This document shows positions 39,596 through 50,586 of a stretch of 64,000 nucleotides of DNA, in pieces. Origin of the DNA: Fratercula arctica. Taxonomy: Eukaryota > Chordata > Aves > Charadriiformes > Alcidae. Location of the stretch: assembly GCA_947846985.1 (NCBI GenBank), contig CANTUZ010000002.1:12383587-12447586 (forward strand), read 5' to 3'. A program made the position numbers and the translations under genes. The notes below the pieces were generated by a model. It was given only the letters and a program-made list of their open reading frames with translations. It ran no database searches and was not told the origin of the DNA. The first letter of the stretch is position 1; each line of letters opens with the position of its first letter.

Positions 39596-39822
39596 GAAGA
39601 GGAGTAAGAAGAAGAAGGAGAAGAAGAGGAAGAAGAAGAAGAAGGAGAAGAAGAGGAAGAAGAAGAAGAAGGAGAAGGAGAAGGAGAAGAAGAAGAAGCA
39701 GAAGAAGAGGAAGAAGAAGAAGAAGGAGAAGGAGAAGAAGAAGAAGAAGAAGAAGAAGAAGAAGAAGAAGAAGAAGAAGAAGAGGAGGAGGAGGAGGAGG
39801 AGGAGGAGGAGGAGGCGGAAAG
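39596..39822 (+). repeat. Polypurine (GAA/GGA)n microsatellite
   Basis: About 225 bp on the plus strand consist almost wholly of purines: imperfect GAA and GAGGAA-type units with scattered GGA from about 39596 to 39780, then a nearly pure (GGA) run from about 39782 to 39815, ending GGCGGAAAG. The only pyrimidines inside are isolated T and C bases (for example TAAG near 39607 and GCAG near 39698). Lysine/glutamate-rich or serine/leucine-rich frames that span it are repeat artefacts. Confidence 0.97.
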
Positions 39823-40430
39823 AATCTGGCTGTGCTGCTGCGTTGTGCAAGAGGCTGGGTCTGTCTGAGTGAGCCCAGCCGCATCCTGCCAGCAGCAGGA
39901 CCAATTTTGACATCCTCCCCTGCATCCACCCCAGGTGCTGCAGGAAACAAACCCTTCTCCCTGCCTGTGTGCATCTCTCCTCTCTAGACAGGTGAGAGCA
40001 ATTTGCAGTATCAAGTCGTATTTGTAAGGTATAGTTGATAAACTAAAAGTGTATTTATTGTCCTGACCTGACTGAAAAGCCATCTAATGCACTCATTGTC
40101 TTGTCAAGGCTGTTGGAGGAGTAGGTCCACCACTGGGATACCTCTCACCATAGGTCTACTGCTGCCTGAAAAAAAGCCGAGAGAAAAGATCCATGGCATG
40201 TATGGTCAGACCGCACTGCGCACAGCCCATATGGAGTCTATCTTTAGCCTTTAAAAAAAAAAAAGAAACAGTGACGGTTGCTCAGAGATACAGATTTTCC
40301 TCCCCTTTCCATCTTGTGCAGAAGGAGCCCCTAACATAACAGTGCTGAGCGACATCGAGTAGAGGATCTCATTTGGCCCACCAGCACCCAGCTGCTCCAC
40401 CAACAGCCCTGCCGGTCTCTGGAACACATG
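39823..40430. other. Intergenic spacer, nothing recognised
   Basis: A short unique stretch between the polypurine tract and the CR1 copy. It has an A-run at about 40252-40264. I see no gene, splice pattern or repeat family in it. Confidence 0.5.
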
Positions 40431-41265
40431 AATCACAGAATCACAGAATCACAGAATGGTAGGGGTTGGAAGGGACCTCTGGAGATCATCTAGTCCAACC
40501 CCCTGCCAGAGCAGGGTCACCCAGAGCAGGTTGCACAGAAATGCGTCCAGGCAGGTTTTGAATGTCTCCAGAGACGGAGACTCCACCACCTCTCTGGGCA
40601 GCCTGTGCCAGTGCTCTGCCACCCTCAAGGTAAAGAAGTTCCTTCTCATGTTTAGGTGGAACTTGCTATGCTCAAGTTTGTGCCCGTTAACCTCTTGTCC
40701 TGTCACTGGGCACCACTGAAAAGAGCCTGGTCCCATCCTCCTGACACCCACCCTTTAAGTATTTATAAGTGTTGATAAGATCCCCCCTCAGCCGTCTTTT
40801 TCCAGACTGAAGAGACCCAAATCCCTCAGCCTTTCTTCATAAGAGAGATGTTCTAGTCCCCTAATCATCTTCATAGCCCTTTGCTGCACCCTTTCCAGCA
40901 GTTCCCTGTCCTTCTGGAACCGGGGAGCCCAGAACTGGACACAATACTCCAGATCTGGCCTCACCAGGGCAGAGTAGAGGGGGAGGATGACTTCCCTCGA
41001 CCTGCTGGCCACACTCTTCTTGATGCACCCCAGGATGCCATTGGCCTTCTTGGCCACAAGGGCACATTGCTGGCTCATGGTCGTCCTGTTGTCCACCAGG
41101 ACTCCCAGGTTTCTTTCCACTGAGCTGCTCTCCAGCAGGCCAGCCCCCAACCTGTACTGGTGCATGGAGTTATTCCTCCCCAGGTGCAGCACCCTACACT
41201 TGCCCTTGTTGAATTTCATAAGGTTCCTCTCTGCCCAATTCTCCAACCTGTCTAGGTCTCTCTGT
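40431..41265 (-). mobile_element. CR1 LINE, 5'-truncated, youngest-looking copy in the window
   Basis: This is an 835-bp CR1 in reverse orientation. On the plus strand it starts with the octamer tail, three TCACAGAA units (about 40433-40456), which is ATTCTGTG-type on the element's own strand. It continues through 'GGTTGGAAGGGACCTCTGGA', 'CCTCTTGTCCTGTCACTGGG' and 'GGTCTCTCTG' near 41255-41264, where family similarity stops. Truncation at the 5' end and a tandem octamer at the 3' end are the usual result of CR1 retrotransposition. The sequence is much closer to a clean avian CR1 than the other copies here. It carries the tail of the reverse-transcriptase frame, listed separately. Confidence 0.97.
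40449..41246 (-). pseudogene. CR1 ORF2 (reverse transcriptase) C-terminal fragment, frame-broken
   Basis: The minus strand encodes about 150 residues of the RT C-terminal region without a stop (41246 down to 40791), including '[20 protein letters not shown]', '[18 protein letters not shown]', '[20 protein letters not shown]' and '[20 protein letters not shown]'. It then ends in SLEKDG and a stop. A second open stretch in the same frame (about 40751-40449) carries the end of the domain ('LNMRRNFFTLRVAEHWHRLP', 'REVVESPSLETFKT'). Against the family pattern I remember, this fits one single-base loss near 40805 and a compensating single-base gain near 40690. The catalytic RT and endonuclease parts are absent because of 5' truncation, so the copy is dead. 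Confidence 0.88.
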
Positions 41266-44039
41266 GTGGGTTTCCTAGCATCTCCTCAGGCCTATATGAC
41301 CGAGCTGTCAGCTGTGGTGGGGCCAGGCTGGGTCTGACTGCCAAGAGCTACATCTCCTCTCTGGGGATCACCACCACCGGGACTGCCGGCACCGCAGGGA
41401 TTGCAGCTGATCCCTGACTCTCATCATGTCGTTTAAGTTCAGCACTTTTTTAACTTGAATATTTTCAGTGGAGGCTTTAACAGGTGGGCTTTGGGAGCAG
41501 AACGGGCAGGTGGAGCAGTGGCACGTACAGGTCTGTGGAGGTGACCTTCTGTTGCAATGGTGCAAGAGAGGTGGTGGGACAGGCTGGGGGGCTCCTGTGC
41601 CCTGGGGTAGCTGCAGCCAGGCCAGCAGTCACTCCATGCCCCAGTTGCCATTGTGAATTACACTGGAAATGTTCCTCTCGCCTCCTAAAAATTGATTAGA
41701 ACAAGAGAGCTGTAGCATCACATCTCATGTGAGGGAAACTCAAAGAAATCCTTTTTACTCTCCTTTTTTCCTCTTTCTCCAGCAAACATCCACTAGTCAT
41801 CCAGCTTGCATTTTTCTAGCTGTCTTGAGTGCACTGTTGTACTACAAACCATGATGATGGCTTTTATGTGCCAGAGGTGCTGCAGCTGGGTTAGATGGAG
41901 CCCTAGGCTAACACAGGGGGCTGGAGGAAGCCCTGGATAGCCAGGGCTACGCGCATCCTCTGGCATGGTTCCTATGAAACGCTTGCACTGTACCACAAAA
42001 TTATTTGGGGTACAAATAACAAATCAAATCCGCCTGTGCCACCCTCCTTCATGTTTCTGCCTTATTTGGAGTCCCCTGAGCTGAGGAGGAAGGAGTAAAG
42101 CGAATAAAATCTCTGTCCTAAAGAGCTTCCAGCTGAAAGAAAGAGGTAGGACTGAAATGTGCAGATGTTTTATTAACTGAAATATTTCATGGAGCAGTTT
42201 ATGACCTGCCAAGCATTGGTTTATTCTGACAAACAGTAAGAGGACCTGGTGACTCTCGGACCCTAGAAATTTTAGGAAGGATGTGCATCTGTCCCATAGA
42301 GTGATCTCACGAGAAGCTCACGCTGTTACCTGTTCCCCGACAGTGATTTTGAGTTAGGTGTTGCTTTTATGCTGTGTATAAATACTATCAGAGGTAAACC
42401 TGAAGTTTCTTGTCCATGGGACCCATAGGTTTAACATGTTTGCTAAGGAACAGAGCAAACATGGAGTGCTCAGTGGCTGTTTAAGGCCAATAGGACTGAA
42501 CATCTTCTGCCTGACCCTGGTTATTTCCACGGGAGAAGGATTAAGGCTCATTCCCTCTGTGTGAGGATCATTTCCTATGCCTGTCCCACATCTTTTGTTT
42601 ATGTTCACATATTCCTGACATCTTCCAAATATTATCCTGAGTAAAACACTCAGTGACTTATTCAGCCTCCTGAATGTTTGCTGACATTACACAGAAACCC
42701 CAGCCTAGATGACTCTTGCATATATTATGCTTCGGATTGCTCGATTACTCTTTATTCACAGTTTATGACAAACATTTTTTTTTACATGTTATCTGAGAAA
42801 TGATAAGAATTCCCATCAAGGTATGCGTTATTTGCTGAACAACCTTTACAAATCCATTTCAACCAATGGATTACTTGTTCACCTGAAAACCGGTATGAGT
42901 GTGTATCATTTGTTAACCACTTTCTGAGGTCTTTCTTTCAGAAAGACAACGGTCTTTGAGTTAAGCAAAGTCTAATTTAACAATCAGGTCTCACTGCAGA
43001 AGCTTCGGCTCTCCAAACATGAAGAAGACTTCAGGTACCACACACACCTCTCCTTTGATACTGTCCTTCTGTTCATCTCCACTAGGGCCAGGAGAAAGAG
43101 TTGGACATTGCAGTGGCTCCTGAGGGCCAGCAGTATGGGCTCTTCCAGTCCAGGAATGAAGAACTACGCATTAGACCATGACCGAAACTGAGCTGCTAGA
43201 TTAGCTTCAGAATGGAGATATTGGCCTACCGACATTGCAAGATAATTCAAGAAAAGAGCACTGTGGTAGTGGGTCTGTGCAGACCTTTAGCCCAGCTGGG
43301 ACCTGGGACATCACTCTTTCCCAGGTGCTGCTGCAGAGCGTGGTGGGACAAGGGGGTGCTGGGCTCCATCCCGGCTTCTCTCAGCATTCGGGGCTCCTGC
43401 AGTAGGATGTGGTCAGGAGTTTTGACAGTTGTTTTCTCCACTCAGGAAATGCTGATCAGTTGAAAACAAAATTTTGCTTGAAAAAACAGTGCTTTTCTTG
43501 AAAAACTCTGCATAAAGCTCAAAATGAGTAGACAAGAGACCCAGTGCCAACTCTTCCACAGATTAAGTGTCCTGACCAGTGCACAATTTACTAGCTCTTT
43601 TGGTATCCTTTTTACTGTCACCATATGAAAGATTCCTTTTCCTCTGTGGAAAACAGAATAAAATTCATATTTTCAAAAAGTGTGGCAGACTGTGAAAACC
43701 CTTTTCAGTGCAGTTTCATTTGAATTTAGGAAATTTCGTTTCTCTCCACTACCCACAACTGTCAGATCATTTCATCCTGGTAAGTGATACACTGAAGAGA
43801 TGGACCAAATGAAAAATAAAAAGGAAGAATATTTTTAGTCTTATTTGTTGATTAAATAACTACTTATGTCATTCATGTTAGTTACAGACGTTGTAAAAAT
43901 TCAGGAGAAAAATAAAATGAGGTAGTTCAACAGGGGCATAAAGCCAGTGAGTTGCTATCTGCTGCCATCTGCCCCCCGTGCTTCAGCCACCGAACAGTGG
44001 CAGCGGGACAGGCAGAAGGAGGTGGTTCAGTTGGTTTCT
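41266..44039. other. Intergenic DNA, no gene recognised
   Basis: GC-richer from 41.3 to 41.7 kb, then AT-rich to about 43.9 kb. The open frames are short and resemble no known protein. I recognise no transposon beyond the CR1 boundary at about 41265. Confidence 0.55.
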
Positions 44040-44300
44040 GCTTCTCGACCCAGAGCAGAACTGGCGTTAAACCCGCTGTGGCTTTCCCGTGGCGACCCTT
44101 CCTTATCGACAGCGGGCCCCAGAGGCGCCGGCGGCTGCGTGGCCTCCTGGCCAGGCCACGCGGTGCTCAGCCCCCCGGCCTCACATGCTCCTTTCTCCTC
44201 CTGACAAAGGCAGCCCCGCGGCCGGGGCATGGCGGCGGGGTTTAATCCTCCCTGACACAGCGCCGGTGGCTCCCAGACAGTGTTTCTCTGGCAGAGAGAA
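44040..44300. promoter_or_regulatory. Small intergenic CpG island
   Basis: By hand count 44041-44280 holds about 21 CpG in 240 bp at roughly 64% GC, near the level expected from base composition. The flanking AT-rich DNA is CpG-poor. It lies about 43 kb from the left-edge island and about 16 kb beyond the LARP4B poly(A) region, and it is not in a recognised repeat. Unmethylated islands of this kind often mark an alternative or lncRNA promoter, or an enhancer. A 200-codon frame crosses it on the plus strand but opens at GTG (44089); its first ATG is about 32 codons further on. Confidence 0.5.
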
Positions 44301-47300
44301 GAAAACATGTGATGAGGCGTCCGGCTGTGCGCACCATGAAAATGCCCCGGTCTTCATTGATTTTAATGAGAAATCCCTCGAGCTTGTGAAGAGCTGGCAT
44401 TTCCTGGCTCGTCACCTGGCTCCATCACTAGCTCCGGGCAAATCGCACCCTGTTGCTCTCCCCTGCCCTGCCCTGCGGCCACGAAACACCCCCTCGCAGG
44501 CACGGGGCTGGGGGGGCAAGGCTTTCAAAGGGATGCTAAGGGCAGGCAGGCAGCCTCACCGCAAGGGAGAAAACGCGTTCCCCATCACACAAAGTCACTT
44601 CCCAAACTGCAGAAGCCACAAACGCCCACTTTACATCCAGAGCAAACAAACAGGGGTGCTGCTTCGGCGCTGTGCCTGGGAAACTGCTTCGCGTTGTGCT
44701 ACCTCTGAAATGCAACGTTAAACTATTAAACTTTAATGGCACTAAAGAGGCTGGGGCGTGAAACCCTTAATGCGCATTCGTAATGGGCAAAGGGAGAAGC
44801 CTTTCAAGCCAGATTTATTCCTGCACCCTCGGATGGCTGCTGAGAAGGGACAGGTCTGGGTTGCAAGGCTCCACCGTCCTTCCTTCTGCCCTCTAGCGCC
44901 AGACGGAAAAATTAAACGTAAAGAAAGGAGACTGCAATTTGCTTCTCGCAGTGAGCGAGATAAATAGAAGAGGAGGGAGAAAATACTATCTGTAGCTGCG
45001 TGCTTTGATACCGGTTAAGGTAAAACATGCCAGAAAAAGTAATGCCACGGTGCCACTGGAAGGCGGGGTTTGTGGTGCCGTTGGGGAGCCAGCCGTGGGG
45101 ACAGGGCATGGTGGCATCGCTCCTGCTGCTGAACTGGGCCTGAGCCTGCCCAAAGCCATGGAGACTCCCGGGGGGGCCGGTGCTCACCGCTTCATGCTGC
45201 AGGTCGGGACAGGTGTATCTCCATAACCGCCAGAAGACGTGTCTCTCCCAGTCCCGCTGCTTCCTTGAGCTTGAAACCCTGACACAGCTTTGTGCCAAAA
45301 TATTTACACTAGGGAAGCGCCTGCTGTTTAACACGTTGAACCTCATTTAATTCACACTTGTTCTTAATCCCTGCCTCTGAGCACCCCTCGTCAGGCTGAG
45401 TCAGACCTGTCACCCTGAGTGCTCTCTTCCAAAAACGCGGTGGGGAAGGCGGCTGCGCCGGGGGAGCCCTCTCAATGCCGGCGTTCGCTTTTGTGTGCTT
45501 CCACGCTTGGCATCTCCCTGCTCACCGAAGGTGCAAGAGAAAAGCCCCGCTGCTGTAATTTCGGCATCTTCTGTAAAACAGGGGAGCTGTCACCTGCACA
45601 TTCAGCTGCCAAAAGGAGCTGAGAGCTCCAGGACACCCCAGGTGCGAACATCAACAGGAGAAGACACGAAAGGCAGATAAAGGACTGGCTCAGTCTGACC
45701 AACAGGACTGACTGATGCAGCCCCAGGACGATGCGGAGGACCGGGTAAGCCAGTGCATGGGGCTGGGAATCAATTGTCCCAAGGTGACCGATGCCAAGCA
45801 AGCCTGATGAGGACTAATGTGGCTGAGCCCCCAAATGGACCAGGGGCCTGTGGGAGGACAGGCAGCACTCCCCGAGCCACAGAGCAGTGTTGCACCAGCC
45901 TTGATTCCCACCAGGCTGCAGTTTTGAAGCTCTCTTTTCTTCCATACCCCACTATTTTTCCTCCTGTCTTCCTCTCCTGTCGCTTTGCCTTTCACCTGGG
46001 CCAGCGAGGTGAGACCCTGACCCATCCTGTCCAGCCCAGGGGCCTGGCTGCCACCCATGGCTCCCTCAGAGCTGCCATGGTCACCAACAACATCCCGAAA
46101 ATGCTGTGTCCCCCATGTCTTTTCCCACCCTCTCTCTTTTCCTTCTCTGTGCACATCTTGCAGTCACAGAGGAAGCAATTAGGAGGAGGGACCAGAAACA
46201 AGCCTTCCCTCTGTCTTTGTTGCTGACAAAAACAAGCGCTTTAAGCCACATCCTCCCTTCGAAAAACCAAGTTGTGATTATGTACATTTTGCCTAACTAC
46301 TCAATTTCAAAATGCTTATTCTTGTTTTTGCTCTATTTCTCTTGTGTATCCTGATCAGGATGTTTTGAAACTTGGGCATGAATTTTCCCATGTGTTCCCC
46401 TCTCGACTCCAAGCCCTGCAAGGTGCCAACCTGCTCAAGTGTCACACGGTGAGAAGTTCAGGTTTAAATTTCTGCTTCTCTCGGTCTGTTTATTTGTTCA
46501 ATTAGTTCCTCACATCCTCCTACAAACAGGACTTCTGCCTACACAGGGCACGGGCCGTGCGAGGTGGCAGGGAAGCTGTCCCGGGGAGCCACTGCCATTT
46601 TGAGGTGCCTTTGGCCCTGCCAAAACCAGGCTCCACGGGGGTCTGCAGGTGAGGACACAGCAGTGCAGCTTCAGCCAAGATGCAGGGGGCTGGCCATGAC
46701 GTTGCTACTGGAGAAAAGATAACAGGACAAACCCTGCTGTTCAGTCAGGGCTCTGCTGAGGTCTTTCTTCCAAGATCAAAATTGGGGTTTCAGGAGGACG
46801 CTCATTTTCTCTTCTTTTTCTTCTGCTCCCTACTGTTCTCAGGGATTTACAATCTGACATACACTCTGTGGGAAGAAACTACGAAATATGGGAACTTCTC
46901 ATGGCAGCTGCTTCTGCAGGCTGGTATAGGAGGACACTTCAGGGAAGTCAGTGATGCCTTCAAATACCAGCCCCCGCAAGCCGTGCTGTAAGCACGGTAC
47001 ACGCTCACCGCTCCTTTTTCCAGCTAGTTGTGGGAAGCCCCAGCCTTCTCTTACAGTATCTGGTTCTGGAAATAGTCACAGTTCCACACCAAAATGCCAA
47101 GACCTGAGCTTGCCCGAAAACATGGCACAGGCAAGGTACTGGGGGGGTTCTCTGAAGGTTGTGAAACATTGGGAAAAACTGGAAGAGGACATGGAAAAGC
47201 CATCTTGTACAAGCAAGCTTGGATGAAAAAGCTGAGGAAAAGCACTACTGAGGTTCATCTTGGCCCATCAGAGGCTGAAGCTTACCTTCACTTCAGTTAC

Positions 47301-50300
47301 TGCCACGATGCCGGAAAGCGTTGCATGCTCTTTGTGAATAAACAGGATAGCATAATAGAAAAGAAGCTTTCTGACATAACTTTCTCCTCTTTATGGAAAC
47401 AGGTCTCAGGATGGTTGGACAACTCTCAGGTCACGTAAAGAGTAATACATGTACATGTGCTCCTTGTCCTCCTGGGTTTTATTTTCTGCTGTGTTCTCTT
47501 TTGCTTCTCATGTTTGTGTTCGCAGAAACCACCCTACAATTGCTGGGTGTAAACAAGTCACCTGTGGAAGCGTTGCCTCTCCAGATAAGCCTTCCTGTCC
47601 CAAGCTGAAGGTGCCAGATGCCCCCAAGCCCCGTGTCATACCCTCTGCTGCTGCACCCCATGGTGAGGTGTTTAAGTGTGCTGCCAGTTAGAGCTGCAGA
47701 GCGGGGACCGCACTGCCACAGACCCTCTTTGCACATGCCGAGAGCACCGAGCGGCCAGCACAGCAGGGACCCGACGTGGCCCAGGGAGGTGGCCACCTTC
47801 CACCTCCTCTGGTACCATCCTTGGTCAGGCCCTGCCTGGGACCTCCTCCTCCCTGAGCCTGCCCCAGCTCTGCAGCAAAGATGCTCCCTTCATCCAGCAC
47901 GGTTTATACCAACCTGTGCCAGATGCGTTGAATTAAACCCGCTCTACAGTTTGTTGCCGCTGGTGCCAATTTGGGATGAGGCCAAATCTCTGCTTCCCAG
48001 CCTGGCACCCAGAGGAGCTGCCTGCTGCAGGTGCCCTAGTCTCTGAAACTTCAGCAGCGGGGCCCGACGATGGCTCCACAGCTCCTCTGTGTCCCCTGCC
48101 ATGCAAAAACATCCCATTCCCTGCAGCCTGGTCCCCAGTGACTCAGATGCTTCAGAGGCAACGCAGAGCATCAGCTGGCGCAGAGCAGCACTGACAGACT
48201 CGCCGGGGAGAGGAACAGCCCAGGCACAGCCAGAGGCTCCCGATGTGAGACGGCATTTATTTTTAGAGTGCCATAGCGCTGAGGATATGGCATGAGCCGC
48301 TTCCCTCTCGTCACTCTGACGCCATCACCCGCCGCCCACGCACCCTCTAAGTGGGTTATCGCAGCCCATCAGGCTCCCGGGGACAGGGGGAGAAAGCAGA
48401 AAGGTCACTTCTCTCCCCGTCCCAGTAAACAGCAGAATACATTCAGCGCTGTGGTATTTATTAATGGACTTTGGTTTTAAAGTCCTGAAGGTGTCTTGCG
48501 CAAGACATCGTCTCTCCTGCCCACTCAGAGCTCCAGGACCAGCTATAAGTCACCATCTTCCCAAATCCATGACAAATCCCAGAGCTACAGCACTTACAGA
48601 GGGCTTTTCCTCTGTCTCAGCTGATAAGCTACTTTCTGTATCCTTGATTCTTCCCTGACCTGTCAATATCCTTTCCTCTCTGCTAGACATCACTAAAATC
48701 ACTGTGATTCCAGCCACCATCCCTCTTCTCAGCTGCCTTCTCTGTCACTTTAATTTTCCCACCTGACATCAAAATTCACACTTGTCTGAGATGTTTGTGT
48801 GTCCTTTGTGCCGCGGTATTTAAAGGGACTCCCAACTGATGCTGTTATCCTCATCTAACACAGGGGAGCAGTGCAAACTCCCCATCCTCCATGCTAGCAA
48901 GAGGTGAGCAACAAGTGTAACACAGCAGAGACCATCCCAGCCCTTCGCACCTCCGGGTCACGCTTTCCCCTCCCTTCCTGTTTTTCCTTCAGTTGTAGTC
49001 AATTTACCGATCCACAGACCTCGCTCCTCCCCAGTCACCGTCCTGCGCGTCCTCCCAGCGCAGAATTCCTCGCTAGGAAGTTTCAGCCCGTTCTGTTGCA
49101 CTTTTCTTGCACATTTTCCTTCCTCCAACTCGCTTTTTAAAATTTCTGGCACCAACAAGGCGCTCGCTGAAGTAGCACCTCTCTGTTCTTCATCTGCCTC
49201 ACCATCTGCTGGGGAGCGCACGGGGCAGGGGGTGTTTCTGCAGAGATTTGCAGACCGAAGGCCAGAAGGAACCAGCGTGGTCTAGATCAGCTGCATAAGA
49301 AATGCCGTAGACAACCAGGCAGCAGATCCCACAGCCAGTCCTTCACCACTCAGTGCACTATCCCTAACCAGTGACCACCCAGCCTTCCCGCCTTTATTTT
49401 TTTTTATGATGGCATTAATTAAAATATTTTTTTGTACTATGAAAGTATGTAAGTTTGCAGGGAGAGGGCAGCTAAGGTTTGGAAACCTTAACGACTAGAT
49501 TTGGGAAGACTGTAAAGCCTCAGGAGAGCAGTGGTTTATTCAGGCACATGTACGCACTGACCTAGCATTTTAAGCTTGCACAGTTTAATTAGAAAATTAT
49601 TCTATCCCATAAAACATGTTGAAATTCCTAAACGTTTTGTTCCAGCGAATAATGATACCCTTCTCCTCAGGGAGAGCTACAGCGGCCAGGAGCTGGTGCT
49701 GTGCTGAAGGTAATCCCTTGCATAGACCCAAAGCAGAGTAACGGGAACCTCGTGCCAGCCCAAGCACTGTTGGGAGAAGCCCTACCAACACCCCTTCCAG
49801 CAGGAAGGGACGCCACCATGCCATCCAGCCCATGGCTCACAAGCCCTTCATGCCCTGTGACTCAGGTCACCCCAGAGAGCTCTGGGCAGCTGCGCACCCA
49901 CGGGCACAGCCCCAGCTTTGCTCCCCACCACCAGAAAGCTGCCATTTCAGCTCAGCCAACCTGGAAATACGGTCACCCTTCCTTAGCCTCAGGAGGCTGG
50001 AGAACCTAAGAAACTTTAACGTAGATGGAAGTCTGCTGTGCTCCATTCCTAGCCGAGGGGGACACGACAACACAGGGGTGTTTGCTCAACCCTAGCTCTG
50101 CTAGATGCCCTACATGTCTCCATTTTAATCCTGCCTTCCAGTGACAGTGCCAGACACAGGGAAGACTAAAGCCTCCTCACCCCACAGCCATTACCTGCAG
50201 ACCCTCATTTGGCCCCGGCAGTAAGCTAGCTCTTACTAGCTCAAGTCAGATCCCCCAGCAAGTCTCCCTGAAAGCCTAATTATAGCCCAGACCACCAAAA

Positions 50301-50551
50301 ATAACATTAGCTTGCAGAGGTCTGGAAATTCCCTCTTCGGTGCCAGAAAACATCCAAAGCTGAAGCCCAGCAGCACGGGTCTAACCTCTGCGCCAGAGCC
50401 TGAGGTGGGGCTGGGGGTGGTGGGGAGTCATCTCCCTACATCAAGGGCCAGAGAAGCGAATAGATGCAAACTCATTAAAAACGTGCATGAAAGTATTGAT
50501 TTTCTTTGTATTTGTAAAAACAGTCTTTTAGTGAAAGAATTGATGCTTTCT

Positions 50552-50586
<35 letters not shown>

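Noticed and set aside
39347..40083. Long frames rich in K/E/R (plus strand) or S, L or F (minus strand)
   Set aside because: They are translations of the GAA/GGA tract in different phases. The flanking residues show no domain.
40788..41246. 152-codon frame as a functional gene
   Set aside because: It is the reverse-transcriptase tail of a 5'-truncated, frame-broken CR1 and is reported as a pseudogene fragment of a mobile element.
50556..50583. A28 run as the poly(A) tail of a processed pseudogene
   Set aside because: The sequence upstream resembles no mRNA and has no poly(A) signal at the proper distance. It is treated as a plain homopolymer.
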